Below, in pieces: positions 16,757 through 27,195 of a stretch of DNA of 64,000 nucleotides. Source of the DNA: Niveispirillum cyanobacteriorum (GTDB lineage Bacteria > Pseudomonadota > Alphaproteobacteria > Azospirillales > Azospirillaceae); assembly GCF_002868735.1 (NCBI RefSeq), contig NZ_CP025614.1, forward strand, positions 124,001 through 188,000, read 5' to 3'. A program made the position numbers and the translations under genes. The notes under the pieces are model-generated. The model saw only the letters and a list, made by a program, of their open reading frames with translations. It did not search any database and was not told the origin of the DNA. Position 1 is the stretch's first letter, and each line of letters opens with the position of its first letter.

Positions 16757-17560
16757 TTATGGACCGTGCAGGATCAGTGGTTGGGTCGTGTCACCATCAG
16801 TACCGCTTCTGCTGTCTGAGTATTTGCCGTCATGCTCCTTCATTTCCGCCTCGCGGGTGGTGGCGCGATCCGTCAGGCGCAAAGTTTCGCGGAACATGAT
16901 CTCGTCTTCGGCTGATCCGACTCCCCCCTGCCCCATCAGTTTACGGCCCATGCCGGTAACATCGAAGCTCAGTTCCTCCCCCGACAGGGAGAACCCGGAG
17001 GCGGCGCTGATCTGGTGATGGGCCTGGGTGAAAGCCCGGTTGGCCTGCTGCGGTGACGTGCCTGCCGACACCTGCTCATGCCACGCGGTTGTGGCCTCCG
17101 TCTCTTCTGCCCGCTGCGCTTCGCGCACCAGCTGCGACACGTTCCAAGCCAGACTCTTGTTTTCTGTCAGTAGCTTCTGAACATCGACAGACTGTGGATC
17201 GTCTGCGTCCAGAATGATGCTGCCCTGACCATCCAGTTTCATCCTGATGGGCGGGTCGGTGCTGATGCCGGCAACGGCCAGGACCATTCGGAAATCAGAG
17301 CCCACCCCCTTGACCTTGGCAGCAACACCTTTGGGCGTCGGCAACTCGGGATTGAGCGGCAGTGGACCCATAGCCGGGGCGGACAAGCCCCAATTCTTGA
17401 CGGTGCCGGCGGTGGCCGTGCTGTTTGTGGGTTCCGCACCTTTCAGCGCGGTGGCGTTGCCTTGCATCTGTAAGGGAGGCGCTGCCACCTCTTCAGGCTT
17501 GCGGGCAGCGGCTCGGCCCGAGAAGGGGGAATAGGCAGTTGAGAAGGGATCAATACGCAT
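16757..17560 (-). CDS. Hypothetical protein, 267 residues
   Basis: Probable start at ATG 17560 (MRIDPFSTAYSPFSG); the frame is open to 17671. There is no signal peptide or membrane segment. The N-terminal ~100 residues are Pro/Ala/Gly-rich and low complexity, the middle has LDGQGSIILDADD, and the C-terminal half is helical and charged (LRLTDRATTREAEMKEHDG). I recognise no family. It resembles small proteins of unknown function that begin with MRIDP-type starts. It stands alone between the Tn3 element and the nap operon, transcribed on the minus strand. Confidence 0.6.
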   Translation of the reverse strand: MRIDPFSTAYSPFSGRAAARKPEEVAAPPLQMQGNATALKGAEPTNSTATAGTVKNWGLSAPAMGPLPLNPELPTPKGVAAKVKGVGSDFRMVLAVAGISTDPPIRMKLDGQGSIILDADDPQSVDVQKLLTENKSLAWNVSQLVREAQRAEETEATTAWHEQVSAGTSPQQANRAFTQAHHQISAASGFSLSGEELSFDVTGMGRKLMGQGGVGSAEDEIMFRETLRLTDRATTREAEMKEHDGKYSDSRSGTDGDTTQPLILHGP

Positions 17561-18036
17561 GCCATGCTCTTCGCCGATAGGCAGGATGCCGTGTGGCGGG
17601 CAAGCTTTGCCTGCTTGTGCCGGGCGCTCGGCGGGACGGGATCTGAAATCCAGGGGCTTTCCCGCTTTCACCTTGACCTGGACGCTTCACAGCACATTCA
17701 GACCCGGTTGGCGCGGTGCAACTGATGCGCCACTTCCGTCCATGTTATTCTATCCCTGGATGCCCTGATTGACCTTGTACCGACACCGACCACGTCCTGG
17801 ACCCTGCGACCGGGGTTCCGGTACGGTCGGCACCCTGTTCCGGGGACCGCCAGCAATGCTGCGTTCGATGCCATTCACGGCAACGGCACCCGCCATCACC
17901 GACCAACCAAGTTCCTTATGTTGCGACCATCGGATTACAGATCCAAATGGCTGGCTGGTAAACCCATTCGTCAAACCATGCCAGTATAGAAGACGGAATA
18001 CTCAGCGATCGATAAAATACGCGGCTGGCCATAGTC

Positions 18037-18050
18037 TTGATAAAAATCAA
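18037..18050 (+). promoter_or_regulatory. FNR/Anr-type box 1
   Basis: TTGATAAAAATCAA is a perfect match to the FNR/Anr consensus TTGAT-N4-ATCAA, 182 bp before napE. It implies oxygen-responsive control. Confidence 0.8.
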
Positions 18051-18142
18051 GTGAACATCATAAATATATCAATAAATATTAATTGCCGTATTAAGCACAT
18101 GATGGAAAACACTTGCGTTTAAGCCGTCATCTGTGACCAAAA

Positions 18143-18156
18143 TTGATCCTGATCAA
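18143..18156 (+). promoter_or_regulatory. FNR/Anr-type box 2
   Basis: TTGATCCTGATCAA is a second perfect consensus site, 76 bp before napE, in a position suitable for activation at the promoter. Two perfect sites 106 bp apart point to strong anaerobic or microaerobic induction of the operon. Confidence 0.85.
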
Positions 18157-18218
18157 TGTCCATAAATTACGATCGTCATATTGGTTCCCCTGGCAAATAA
18201 TCTTGCTGGCAGGCGATC

Positions 18219-18371
18219 ATGAGCGTCCATCTTCAAACAAGACGAACCGAGCTGCGGACATTCCTGTTTTTGGCCTTTGGGTTGATCCCCCTCCTGTCGG
18301 TTGGGGTGGTGGCTGCCTATGGCTTCGCCGTCTGGATGGTGCAGCTGATTGCCGGCCCACCGGGCTTGTGA
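18219..18371 (+). CDS. napE: Periplasmic nitrate reductase accessory protein NapE
   Basis: A 50-residue membrane protein: a short basic N-terminus (SVHLQTRRTELRTF) and one hydrophobic helix running through LFLAFGLIPLLSVGVVAAYGF, ending at GPPGL. Size, the single helix with the LIPLLSV-type core and its position as first gene of the nap cluster identify NapE, an inner-membrane protein whose role in nitrate reduction is not settled. GGCAGG lies just before the ATG. The stop is 12 bp before napF. Confidence 0.85.
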   Translation: MSVHLQTRRTELRTFLFLAFGLIPLLSVGVVAAYGFAVWMVQLIAGPPGL

Positions 18372-18383
18372 GGGGACGCCATC

Positions 18384-18668
18384 ATGGAAACCCGCCTGTC
18401 CCGACGCACCCTGTTCGCCCGCCCGGATCCGGTTCGTTCCCCTCTGGCCATGATCAGTGCCAACTGTCTGGCTGAGAAGGGTGCTTATTGCCGGACCTGT
18501 GCCGATGCCTGCCTGGAAGGGGTGATCCGTTTCCATCTTCTGCCACGTGGCCGTGCACGTGCAGATGTCGATACGGACCGCTGCAATGGGTGTGGTGACT
18601 GCCTCCCACCCTGCCCGGTCAATGCCATCCGGCTTTCCGGCACCATGGAGGAAACCCATGGTCAGTGA
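18384..18668 (+). CDS. napF: Ferredoxin-type protein NapF, short form
   Basis: 94 residues with two iron-sulfur ligand sets: C28, C36, C39 and C43, then the classic CNGCGDCLPPCP at C67, C70, C73 and C77. NapF is a cytoplasmic 4Fe-4S protein thought to help mature NapA before Tat export. Most NapF proteins are about 160 residues with four clusters, so this one is a reduced version, missing one to two clusters. The start METRLSRRTLF fits the family. The 3' end overlaps napD by 11 bp, which indicates translational coupling. Confidence 0.82.
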   Translation: METRLSRRTLFARPDPVRSPLAMISANCLAEKGAYCRTCADACLEGVIRFHLLPRGRARADVDTDRCNGCGDCLPPCPVNAIRLSGTMEETHGQ

Positions 18669-18927
18669 GGTCCATATCTCCAGCTTCATCGTTCACGCGG
18701 CCGCCAATGCCATACCCGACCTGACGGCGCGGCTGCTGGATCTCGATTGTGAGATCGTGCCCGCCAGGGGCGATGAAAGCCGCCTGATCGTGCTGGTCGA
18801 AAGGGCCAGCGACCGGGCCGTGGCCGATACGTTGGACGCCATCAATGCCTTGCCCGGCGTCTACAGCGCCTTGCCTGTCTACCACCATGCCGAACCAGCG
18901 GCAGCCCTTGCGGAGCCGATGCCATGA
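18658..18927 (+). CDS. napD: NapD, chaperone for NapA
   Basis: 89 residues beginning [14 protein letters not shown], a standard NapD start; the ferredoxin-like fold is consistent with the [10 protein letters not shown] strand and the [12 protein letters not shown] ending. NapD binds the twin-arginine signal of NapA in the cytoplasm and holds back export until the molybdenum cofactor is inserted. It is embedded between napF and napA, overlapping both (4 bp with napA). Confidence 0.92.
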   Translation: MVSEVHISSFIVHAAANAIPDLTARLLDLDCEIVPARGDESRLIVLVERASDRAVADTLDAINALPGVYSALPVYHHAEPAAALAEPMP

Positions 18928-21425
18928 CCCTGACCCGACGCGATTACCTGAAGGCCCAGGCGGCAGCCACCGCCGCAGCCACCGCCGGCCTGACCCTGGA
19001 GGCGGCGGCTACGCAGCTTCCCACCGGCCAGGATGCGAAGATGAAATGGTCGAAGGCTCCCTGTCGTTTCTGCGGCACAGGCTGCGGCGTCATGGTCGGC
19101 GTGAAGGAGGGGCGGATCGTCGCCACCCATGGCGACCAGAAATCGGAGGTCAATCGCGGCCTGAACTGCGTAAAGGGCTATTTCCTGTCCAAGATCATCT
19201 ATGGTCAGGACCGGCTGACCACGCCCATGCTGCGCATGAAGGATGGCAAATATGCCAAGGACGGGGACTTCACGCCCGTCACCTGGGACCAGGCCTTTGA
19301 CATCATGGCGGAGAAATGGAAGGCGACGTTGAAGGCCAAGGGGCCGGAAGCCATCGGCATGTTCGGGTCCGGGCAATGGACCGTCCATGAGGGCTATGCC
19401 GCATCCAAGCTGATGAAGGCCGGTTTCCGGTCCAACAATATCGACCCCAATGCCCGCCATTGCATGGCATCCGCCGTCGCTGGCTTCATGCGCACCTTCG
19501 GCATTGATGAACCGATGGGCTGTTACGACGATATCGAGGCCGCCGACGCCTTTGTCCTGTGGGGCAGCAACATGGCGGAGATGCACCCCATCCTGTGGAC
19601 CCGCGTCACCGACCGCCGCCTGTCCAACCCGGATGTAAAGGTGGCGGTGCTGTCGACGTTCGAGCATCGGTCGTTTGAGTTGGCCGACATCCCCATGATC
19701 TTTACGCCACAGACCGATCTGGCCATCCTGAACTACATCGCCAACCACATCATCAAGACGGGGCGCGTCGATAAAGATTTCGTCAGCAAATACACGACCT
19801 TCGTGAAGGGCCGGGACGATATCGGCTATGGGCTGCGGCCCACCCATCCGCTGGAGGTGGCGGCCAGGAATGCCGCCAAGGCCAATGAAAGCGACCCCAT
19901 CAGCTTTGATGAATTCGCCGCCTTCGTCGCGCCCTACACGCTGGAAAAGGTGGCGGCACAGTCGGGCGTGCCCGCCGCCCGGCTGAAGGCCCTGGCCGAG
20001 CTTTATGCCGATCCAAAGATCAAGGTGGTCAGCTTCTGGACCATGGGTTTCAACCAGCATACGCGCGGTGTCTGGGCCAATAACCTTGTCTACAACATCC
20101 ATCTGCTCACCGGCAAAATTGCTGAACCTGGCAACAGCCCCTTCTCCCTGACAGGGCAACCCAGTGCCTGTGGCACGGCACGCGAGGTGGGAACATTTTC
20201 CCACCGGTTGCCCGCCGACATGGTGGTGACCAATCCCGAACACCGCGCCCATGCCGAACATCTGTGGAAGCTGCCGGAAGGCACCATTCCGGCCAAGCCG
20301 GGCTTCCACGCGGTACAGCAGGACCGGATGCTGAAGGATGGCAAGCTGAACTGCTATTGGGTGCAGGTGAACAACAATATGCAGGCGGCCCCCAACACCG
20401 CCAACGAGACCTGGCCCGGATACCGCAATCCCGACAATTTCATCGTCGTGTCCGACGCCTATCCCACCGTCACCACCATGGCCGCCGATCTGGTCCTGCC
20501 CGCTGCCATGTGGGTGGAAAAGGAAGGCGCCTATGGCAATGCCGAACGTCGGACCCAGGTCTGGCACCAGCTGGTCAATGCCCCCGGCGAGGCGAAGTCC
20601 GACCTGTGGCAGCTGGTCGAATTCTCCAAACGTTTCAAGGTGGAGGAGGTGTGGCCGGCGGATTTGCTGGCCAAGGCACCTGAATATCGCGGCAAGACAC
20701 TGTACGACATCCTCTACCGCAACGGGCAGGTGGACCGTTTCCCCGTCACCGAATGCGATAAGGAGTACGAGAACCGGGAGGCGAGGGCCTTCGGCTTCTA
20801 CCTGCAAAAGGGCCTGTTTGAAGAATATGCCAGCTTTGGCCGGGGGCATGGCCATGATCTGGCCTCCTATGACACCTATCACGCCGAACGCGGCCTGCGC
20901 TGGCCGGTGGTGAATGGCAAGGAAACCCGCTGGCGCTTCCGGGAAGGGAGCGATCCCTATGTCCCGGTGGGCGAGGGCATGCGGTTCTATGGGCACAAGG
21001 ATGGCAAGGCCCGCATATTCGCCCTTCCCTATGAATCGCCTGCTGAAAGCCCGGACAAGGACTATCCGTTCTGGCTGTCAACAGGCCGCGTGCTGGAACA
21101 TTGGCACAGCGGGTCGATGACGCGGCGCGTACCGGAACTGCACAAGGCGGTGCCGCAAGCGCTCTGCTACATGCACCCGAACGATGCCCAGGCGATGCAG
21201 GTCCGGCGCGGGCAGGAGGTTGTGATCGCATCACGCCGGGGACAGGTGCGGGCACGGGTGGAAACGCGCGGGCGGAACAAGCCGCCACGCGGTCTGGTTT
21301 TCGTGCCTTGGTTCGATGCCGACGTCCTGATCAACCGCGTCACATTGGACGCCACCGATCCCATTTCCAAACAGACCGATTTCAAGAAATGCGCCGTGCG
21401 CATCACCCCGGTCGAGGGGGCCTGA
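18924..21425 (+). CDS. napA: Periplasmic nitrate reductase catalytic subunit NapA
   Basis: 833 residues. The N-terminus carries a twin-arginine signal (TRRDYLK followed by an Ala-rich hydrophobic stretch). The [4Fe-4S] ligands are C47, C50, C54 (CRFCGTGC) and C82 (NCVKGYF). The Mo-bis-MGD ligand is C180 in [10 protein letters not shown]. The rest is the usual molybdopterin oxidoreductase body with the C-terminal dinucleotide-binding domain ([20 protein letters not shown] onward). The enzyme reduces nitrate to nitrite in the periplasm with electrons from NapB. Length is normal and no key residue is missing. Confidence 0.97.
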   Translation: MTLTRRDYLKAQAAATAAATAGLTLEAAATQLPTGQDAKMKWSKAPCRFCGTGCGVMVGVKEGRIVATHGDQKSEVNRGLNCVKGYFLSKIIYGQDRLTTPMLRMKDGKYAKDGDFTPVTWDQAFDIMAEKWKATLKAKGPEAIGMFGSGQWTVHEGYAASKLMKAGFRSNNIDPNARHCMASAVAGFMRTFGIDEPMGCYDDIEAADAFVLWGSNMAEMHPILWTRVTDRRLSNPDVKVAVLSTFEHRSFELADIPMIFTPQTDLAILNYIANHIIKTGRVDKDFVSKYTTFVKGRDDIGYGLRPTHPLEVAARNAAKANESDPISFDEFAAFVAPYTLEKVAAQSGVPAARLKALAELYADPKIKVVSFWTMGFNQHTRGVWANNLVYNIHLLTGKIAEPGNSPFSLTGQPSACGTAREVGTFSHRLPADMVVTNPEHRAHAEHLWKLPEGTIPAKPGFHAVQQDRMLKDGKLNCYWVQVNNNMQAAPNTANETWPGYRNPDNFIVVSDAYPTVTTMAADLVLPAAMWVEKEGAYGNAERRTQVWHQLVNAPGEAKSDLWQLVEFSKRFKVEEVWPADLLAKAPEYRGKTLYDILYRNGQVDRFPVTECDKEYENREARAFGFYLQKGLFEEYASFGRGHGHDLASYDTYHAERGLRWPVVNGKETRWRFREGSDPYVPVGEGMRFYGHKDGKARIFALPYESPAESPDKDYPFWLSTGRVLEHWHSGSMTRRVPELHKAVPQALCYMHPNDAQAMQVRRGQEVVIASRRGQVRARVETRGRNKPPRGLVFVPWFDADVLINRVTLDATDPISKQTDFKKCAVRITPVEGA

Positions 21426-21428
21426 GCC

Positions 21429-21962
21429 ATGAGCAAGCGCCACACACCCGCGCTTCTGGCCCTGCTGGCCGCCCTGCCCCTGCTGCTGCAGCCGCTGGCA
21501 CAGCAGGCCTTTGCCACCGACCCGGCACCCGCCGCCGCCAGCTCCGGCGATGTGAAGGCCAGCGGACGGCCCGCCTTCACCGGCGCCGAGGGACTGGTGG
21601 TGCAGGAAGCGCCCCCCATGCCCAAGGATGTCAGTGATGACCAACGGCGGCAGCGCAACTATCCCGAACAGCCGCCCGTCATCCCGCATGCCATCGCCGG
21701 CTATCAGCTGGATCTGCGTGCCAACAAGTGCTTGACCTGCCATGCCCGCGAATTCACGGGCGACAGTCAGGCCCCCATGATCTCCGTCACCCATTTCCAG
21801 GACCGCGATGGGCAGGTGCTGGGTGCCGTGTCCACCCGCCGTTATTTCTGCCTGCAATGCCATGTACCGCAGACGGATGCGCAACCGCGTGTGGTCAATA
21901 CCTTCCGCGATGTGGACAGCGTCATCCGTGACAGCCGTCCGCCGGCCGGGGAGGGAAAATGA
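21429..21962 (+). CDS. napB: Dihaem cytochrome c NapB
   Basis: 177 residues: a signal peptide ([21 protein letters not shown]), then two c-type haem motifs, CLTCH and CLQCH, each with the surroundings expected for NapB. It passes electrons from NapC to NapA in the periplasm. It begins 3 bp after the napA stop and overlaps the napC start (ATGA), so it is clearly in the same operon. Confidence 0.95.
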   Translation: MSKRHTPALLALLAALPLLLQPLAQQAFATDPAPAAASSGDVKASGRPAFTGAEGLVVQEAPPMPKDVSDDQRRQRNYPEQPPVIPHAIAGYQLDLRANKCLTCHAREFTGDSQAPMISVTHFQDRDGQVLGAVSTRRYFCLQCHVPQTDAQPRVVNTFRDVDSVIRDSRPPAGEGK

Positions 21963-22603
21963 TGACCATCATCGAACGGGCGCTCTCTCTCGCCAAGGCG
22001 GCGTGGACCGCATTCAATCGCCCGGCGGCGCATCTGGGCATCGGGTTCCTGACCATCGGGGGCTTTGTGGCAGGCGTCCTCTGGTGGGGCGGGTTCAATA
22101 CGGCGCTGGAAATGACCAACCGGGAAGCGTTCTGCATCACCTGTCATGAGATGAGGGATAATCCCTACGCCGACCTCAAACAGACCATCCATTATTCCAA
22201 CCGGTCCGGCGTGCGCGCCACCTGCCCGGACTGCCATGTCCCCCATAACTGGACCGACAAGATCGCCCGCAAGATGCAGGCCTCCAAGGAGGTCTGGGGC
22301 AAGATCTTCGGCACGGTCGATACGCCGGAAAAGTTCGAGGCCAAGCGCAAGGAACTGGCAAGCCATGAGTGGGCGAGGCTGAAGGCCAACAATTCTCTGG
22401 AATGCCGCAACTGCCACAGTGCCGACAGCATGGACATCACCCGCCAGGGCGCGCGCGGGGCCGACGCACACCAGCGCTTCCTGTTTACAGGCCAGGCCAC
22501 CTGCATCGACTGCCACAAGGGCATCGCCCACCGCCTGCCCGACATGACGGGCGTTCCTATCTGGACCATGCCGGACAAAACAGCCGCAACGGCCAGCCCG
22601 TAA
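21959..22603 (+). CDS. napC: Tetrahaem quinol dehydrogenase NapC
   Basis: 214 residues of the NapC/NirT family: an N-terminal membrane anchor ([20 protein letters not shown]), then four haem-binding motifs in order CITCH, CPDCH, CRNCH and CIDCH. It oxidises membrane quinol and feeds NapB. It is the last gene of napEFDABC; a strong terminator follows 30 bp later. No napG or napH is present, so electron input is by the NapC route only. Confidence 0.96.
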   Translation: MMTIIERALSLAKAAWTAFNRPAAHLGIGFLTIGGFVAGVLWWGGFNTALEMTNREAFCITCHEMRDNPYADLKQTIHYSNRSGVRATCPDCHVPHNWTDKIARKMQASKEVWGKIFGTVDTPEKFEAKRKELASHEWARLKANNSLECRNCHSADSMDITRQGARGADAHQRFLFTGQATCIDCHKGIAHRLPDMTGVPIWTMPDKTAATASP

Positions 22604-22632
22604 CCTGCCACCATCCCCCTTGATTGTTCAGC

Positions 22633-22670
22633 ACCCGATCCCGCCAGCTGACGGGATCGGGTTTCGTGTT
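22633..22670 (+). terminator. Rho-independent terminator of the nap operon
   Basis: ACCCGATCCCG pairs perfectly with CGGGATCGGGT (11-bp stem, 8-base loop) and is followed by TTTCGTGTT. Confidence 0.85.
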
Positions 22671-22687
22671 CCCTGTGGCTTTATTGT

Positions 22688-22714
22688 GTATAAAAATATA
22701 ACATCATAAAAACA
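22688..22714 (-). promoter_or_regulatory. 27-bp operator-like motif, copy 1
   Basis: Read on the minus strand it contains ATGATGTTAT and ends TATAC, matching the motifs at 30981-31007 (same ATGATGTTAT) and 40445-40471 with equal spacing. It lies 30 bp before the start of the interrupted PQQ dehydrogenase gene, where an operator would act. The cognate factor may be the IclR protein at 28699-29454; this is inference. Confidence 0.5.
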
Positions 22715-22743
22715 CAAAAAGTTAGACCATAGGGGATGGAAAG

Positions 22744-23912
22744 ATGATTCCGTGCATAAAGGGCCGTGGGCCGCTTCTGGCCCTGCTGCTGACGCTGACG
22801 GCCCCAACCCTGGCCGCTCCGCCCGGCGGGGAAACGGTGAAGTCGGTGGATCAGTTTCAGGCAGGGCGTGATGCCTTTGCCGATCCGGAAAAGATGCCCG
22901 GCGCGCCGCTCTATCAGGAAAACTGCGCAGGTTGTCATCAGGGCGGTGTCTACAAGGCGCCGCACCGCACCTGGCTGGAAATGATGACGCCCTCCATGCT
23001 GTTCAGCGCCATGAATGACGGGATTATGCAGGCCCAGGCCGCCCATCTGTCGCGCGAACAGCGGCAGCAGATTGCCGAATACCTGTCGCGGCAGAAGTTG
23101 GACAGCGCCGCCGACGACCCGATGCCGCCGCGCTGCGAAGGAGCTGCCGCCCGTTTCGACATGGACCGTCCGCCGGCCGCTGTCGGCTGGGGTCATGATA
23201 CCAGCCGGTTTGTTCCGGCGGCGACGGCGGGGCTGACGGCGGCGGATGTGCCGAAACTGCGCCTGAAATGGGCCTTCGCCTTCCCCAACGCCATGCGCGC
23301 CCGGTCACAGCCGGCCATCGGCCTGGGTGCCGTGTTTGTGGGCAGCAAGGATGGCACCGTCTATGCCTTTGACCTGGATACCGGCTGTGTGCGCTGGACC
23401 TATCAGGCCAAGGCAGAGGTGCGGACGGCCATCGTGCTGGACAGCTGGGCCAAGGGACAGACCCCGGCCCGGCCCCTGCTCTATTTCGGTGATGTTCTGG
23501 CGCGGGCCTATGCGCTGGATATGCGGACGGGGGCAGAGGTCTGGGTCACCAAGGTCGATGACCATTCCAGCGCCACCATCACCGGCAGCCCGGCCCTGCA
23601 TGCGGGCCGGCTTTACGTGCCTGTCTCCTCGCTGGAGGTGACGGCACCTGCGGACCCTGCCTATCCTTGCTGCAGCTTCCGGGGTGCCGTGGCCGCCCTG
23701 GATGCGGCGACGGGGCAGCCCATCTGGAAAAGCCATACGATCCCGGAGGAGCCGACGGAACAGGGCAAGACCAGCGTCGGCACGCCCATCCTTGGCCCCT
23801 CGGGTGCGCCCGTCTGGAACAGCCCCGCCGTGGATGCGGCGCGCGGACTGCTCTATGTCGGGTCGGGGGAGAATTATGCCAGCCCGGCGGACGGCAACAG
23901 CGATGCCCTGAT
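22744..23912 (+). pseudogene. Haem c/PQQ alcohol dehydrogenase (polyvinyl-alcohol-dehydrogenase type), 5' part
   Basis: The first 389 codons: signal peptide (LLALLLTLTAPTLAA), a cytochrome c domain with haem motif CAGCH at C61-H65, then the start of an eight-bladed PQQ beta-propeller with repeated AFDLDTGCVRW- and ALDAATGQPIW-type blades. A CC pair (PCCSF) occurs in the propeller. The gene is cut at 23913 by a Tn3-family transposon; the last codon is split by the duplicated CTGAT. The intact protein would be a periplasmic quinohaemoprotein oxidising a secondary or polymeric alcohol. The substrate is unknown; the promoter motif ties it to the catabolic cluster downstream. Confidence 0.9.
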
Positions 23913-23967
23913 GGGGTGCCGACACGAAAGTGCATTTTACGTACCGCTCGTGAGAACGAATAATGAA

Positions 23968-26940
23968 CTATGCTGCGAGAATGGAAATAGGCCGTCGCAG
24001 TGGGCGCAATCCGTTTTCCGGTAGTGGATCAGCCCCCCAAACATAGTCACCTGTGAGACCGATATGTTCCCAGCCAAGTGGAGCGACATGGCGGATCAGT
24101 TCCGACTTCGTGTCGGTGCCATTGGCTGCCAGGTGATCAAGTGCGGCTTGCAGATAACGTGTGTTCCAGAGAATGACAGCAGCAACCAGCAAGTTCAGGC
24201 CCGATGCTCTATAGGATTGGTTTTCGAAACTGCGGTCGCGCATCTCGCCCAGCCTGTTGAAGAAGATCGCCCTGGCCAGGGCGTTGCGGGCCTCACCCTT
24301 GTTTAGACCGGCATTGGCACGCCGGCGCAGGGCCGGATCACGCAGCCAGTCGAGGGTAAAGGTCGTACGTTCCACGCGCCCCAGTTCGCGCAGCGCCAGA
24401 GCGAGACCGTTCTGTCTAGGATAGGCTGCCAAGCGGCGCAGCATGACCGACGCGGTGACGGTGCCCGACCGGATGGAGGCCGCCAGGCGCAGCAGTTCGG
24501 ACCAATGCACGGCCAGATGTTCCAGATCGATCTCTCCGCCCACCAGAGGCTTGAGACTGGACGGGGCCTCGTCGCCGGGGAAGAGGTAGAGCTTCCGGTC
24601 CTTCAGGTCACGGATACGGGGCGCGAAACGAAACCCCAACAGGTGGCAGAGCCCGAAGACATGGTCGGTGACGCCGCCCGTGTCGGTGTAATGCTCCTCA
24701 ATGGCGAGACCGGTCTGATGGTAGAGCAGTCCGTCCAGCACATGCGGGGCTTCGCTTGCGGATGCGGCAATGACTTTGGTGTGGAAGGGGCCGTACTGAT
24801 CGGAGACATGGGTATAGAAGCTGACGCCCGGTTCGTTGCCGTGCCGGGCGTTGACGTCACCGGTACCGACGCCCCGGCCGCCGGCCTTGTAGAACTGCCC
24901 GTCGGAGGATGAGGTGGTGCCATCACCCCAGGCGGCGGCCAGCGGCAGGGCTCGATGCGCGTCGATGATCCGGGCCAGGGCCGCCGCGTAGGTTTCCTCC
25001 CGCACATGCCAGTCATGGACCCAGGCGAGTTGCCGGATGGAGACGCCACGACAGGCATCGGCCATGCGGGCCAGACCGAGATTGATGCCATCGGCCAGGA
25101 TGACGGTGAGCAGAGAGGCGCGGTCATCGGTCGGCCGACCGGAACGCTGGTGGGTGAAGCAATCACTGAAGCCGATCCAGCCGTCGACCTCCATCAGCAG
25201 GTCGGTGATCTTGACGCGCGGTAAGGCGTCATAGGCGGCGCGGGCCAGGGCTTGCGCCGCTTCGGGTGTCTGGTCCCGCAGGGGAGTGATCCGCAATTCA
25301 CCGGTGGACAAGTCGACATCCGGCAACTCCCCCGCCGCTGCCAGGCGGCCGACATCGCGCAGGCGCTGCGCCAGGACCTGATGGCGGGTGGTCAGATAGG
25401 TGACGGCGTCGTCGGTGACCGGCAAGGGCAAGGCGCCGTCGGCGCGCAGGGCCTCGAAGGTCGGCCTGGGCATCAGGCAGCTTTCGAAATCACGGAACTG
25501 GCGGCTGCCCTCGACCCAGACATCACCCGCGCGCAGCCGGTCACGCAGCTCCGACAGGACGCATATCTCGAAAGCTTTGCGGTCGATGGTGCCGCCCGGC
25601 ATGACGAAGGGCCGCCAGGATCGGCGGATGAATCCCGTCGGCACCTTGTCGGGCATGGTCCGCTTGCCTGTGGCGAACAGGTCGCGGACCAGGGCGACGG
25701 CGCGCAGCAGGGAGGAGACGCCGGGACCGCCTTCGAAGTGGAAGGCGGAGAGGAAGACCGGCAGAAAGGAACGGATGCTGGCATAGCGGGACAACAGTTC
25801 GGTGCGGGCATCGCCGGTGCCGGGATCGGCCAAGGGTTCGATGCCGGCGACGCTGGCCATGAAGCGGAACCAGCCGACCTCCTTCTCCAGAGCGACCATC
25901 GGGTCGGCACCGGCTTCCCGGGCGTTGATCAGGCTGCGGCAGGCCGCGACCAGGGTGCGCAAATGAGCCTTGGCGTCGCGGACGGAACGCAGGGTCTTTT
26001 CATCCGCCCTGTTCTCTGCTCGGCGGCTGAGCATGATCATCAGCTTGTCGAACATCACCAGGGCGGCATCGGTGAGGTCCGTGCCCATCCGGATGGAGGC
26101 AGTGGCCAGCAGCGCGCGGCGCCGTTGGACCGTCAGGTCGCGCAGATGCTGTACCGTCATCCTGTTGGCCTCCGCAGCCATCCGTTCGAAGGCGACGCCG
26201 GGAATGCGGGTGGACATCCCGGTCGGGATGCCCATCGCCCTGATCTTCTCCAACCGGTCGATGATGGCCAACAGGTTGCGCGGTGCCGGCGACATCGGTG
26301 CCTGCCGCAGCCAGGCCAGCAGGCTCAACCCGGCATCCTCATGCGATTCCAGCAGGTTATCAAGACGCGCGATATGGTCAGGCTGCAAATCCCCGATGAA
26401 GACACGGTGCAGAAGCTGCTCTGCACGGGCGCGCGTCTGGTGCAGGATCAGTTCCAGCACGGCGGCCGGCGGCAGCAGCACGCGCCGCCGGCGTAGTTCC
26501 TCTACCAGGATGGTGGCCAGGGCTACCGGATCACGGTTGACCTGCGCGATGGACAGCAGCCATGCCGTCAGTTCCCGGAACAGTGGTCGGTCAAAGGGCT
26601 GGTGACCTGTCAATTCCAGCAGGTCCACGATGTCCTGGCGGCGGCTGGGATCACGCGACCGGTAGGCCACGAAATCTGCTGGCTTGGCATCGACTTGGTT
26701 GGCGACGAACGCGATCAGCGAAGCGGGGGGCTCCTCGTATGCGTCAAGGATGCGTCCCGGATGCCGCAGGTAGCAGAGCATCATGGCGATGCCAAGCCGG
26801 CGGTGCGGTGTACGCTTGCGGGCGATCAGGGTGAGATCATCAAGGTCCAGCGTGTAATGCTGGACGAGAGCCCGTTCATCATCGGGCGCGCTCAGCAACC
26901 GGTCCCACTCCGCCGGCAACAACAGCCGTCGTCTCGCCAT
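23968..26940 (-). CDS. tnpA: Tn3-family transposase TnpA (second element)
   Basis: 990 residues from ATG 26940 (MARRRLLLPAEWDRLLSAP); the frame runs open further upstream into the res region but the family start is here. N-terminal DUF4158 region, C-terminal Tn3 DDE domain with SSSDGQ, HYTDTGG and NKGEARNALAR carrying the catalytic acids. It is only moderately similar to the TnpA at 13558-16533, so the two transposons are independent arrivals. Intact. Confidence 0.95.
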   Translation of the reverse strand: MARRRLLLPAEWDRLLSAPDDERALVQHYTLDLDDLTLIARKRTPHRRLGIAMMLCYLRHPGRILDAYEEPPASLIAFVANQVDAKPADFVAYRSRDPSRRQDIVDLLELTGHQPFDRPLFRELTAWLLSIAQVNRDPVALATILVEELRRRRVLLPPAAVLELILHQTRARAEQLLHRVFIGDLQPDHIARLDNLLESHEDAGLSLLAWLRQAPMSPAPRNLLAIIDRLEKIRAMGIPTGMSTRIPGVAFERMAAEANRMTVQHLRDLTVQRRRALLATASIRMGTDLTDAALVMFDKLMIMLSRRAENRADEKTLRSVRDAKAHLRTLVAACRSLINAREAGADPMVALEKEVGWFRFMASVAGIEPLADPGTGDARTELLSRYASIRSFLPVFLSAFHFEGGPGVSSLLRAVALVRDLFATGKRTMPDKVPTGFIRRSWRPFVMPGGTIDRKAFEICVLSELRDRLRAGDVWVEGSRQFRDFESCLMPRPTFEALRADGALPLPVTDDAVTYLTTRHQVLAQRLRDVGRLAAAGELPDVDLSTGELRITPLRDQTPEAAQALARAAYDALPRVKITDLLMEVDGWIGFSDCFTHQRSGRPTDDRASLLTVILADGINLGLARMADACRGVSIRQLAWVHDWHVREETYAAALARIIDAHRALPLAAAWGDGTTSSSDGQFYKAGGRGVGTGDVNARHGNEPGVSFYTHVSDQYGPFHTKVIAASASEAPHVLDGLLYHQTGLAIEEHYTDTGGVTDHVFGLCHLLGFRFAPRIRDLKDRKLYLFPGDEAPSSLKPLVGGEIDLEHLAVHWSELLRLAASIRSGTVTASVMLRRLAAYPRQNGLALALRELGRVERTTFTLDWLRDPALRRRANAGLNKGEARNALARAIFFNRLGEMRDRSFENQSYRASGLNLLVAAVILWNTRYLQAALDHLAANGTDTKSELIRHVAPLGWEHIGLTGDYVWGADPLPENGLRPLRRPISILAA

Positions 26941-27158
26941 GTCATCCCCCGATATCCTCACCACGGGTGTAGGAGGGGTAAGAGAAATGGACAAGGCATC
27001 ATCGGATGCCGACCGGTGGGATGCGGAGCGATCGCGGAGGTGGAGGCGTGTTGGCTTCCGCCGGAAAACACATGTTTGCCGACAGGGCGACGCCACTCGC
27101 TGCGAACCGTCCCCATGGCCACGTATTTCTGTGCGATAAACCCTGTCGGAATGATAGG

Positions 27159-27195
27159 ATGTACGGTAACGGTCAATATGGGGTTTTCCGTACAT
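27159..27195 (+). promoter_or_regulatory. Probable resolvase subsite (res) at the tnpR start
   Basis: ATGTACGG and its complement CCGTACAT enclose about 21 bp, the dyad pattern of a resolvase-binding subsite. It ends on the tnpR start codon, so resolvase would also repress its own gene. Further subsites probably lie within 26941-27158. Confidence 0.6.

Larger units (their letters stand above)
17561..18218. other. Long intergenic region upstream of nap
   Basis: About 660 bp without a convincing gene. The distal part is featureless to my reading. The final ~190 bp turn AT-rich and carry the two FNR-type boxes listed separately, so this is the nap promoter region. Confidence 0.55.

Noticed and set aside
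18879-20996. A 705-codon minus-strand frame opposite napA
   Set aside because: napA is unambiguous on the plus strand; the antisense frame has no domain and arises from GC-rich third positions.
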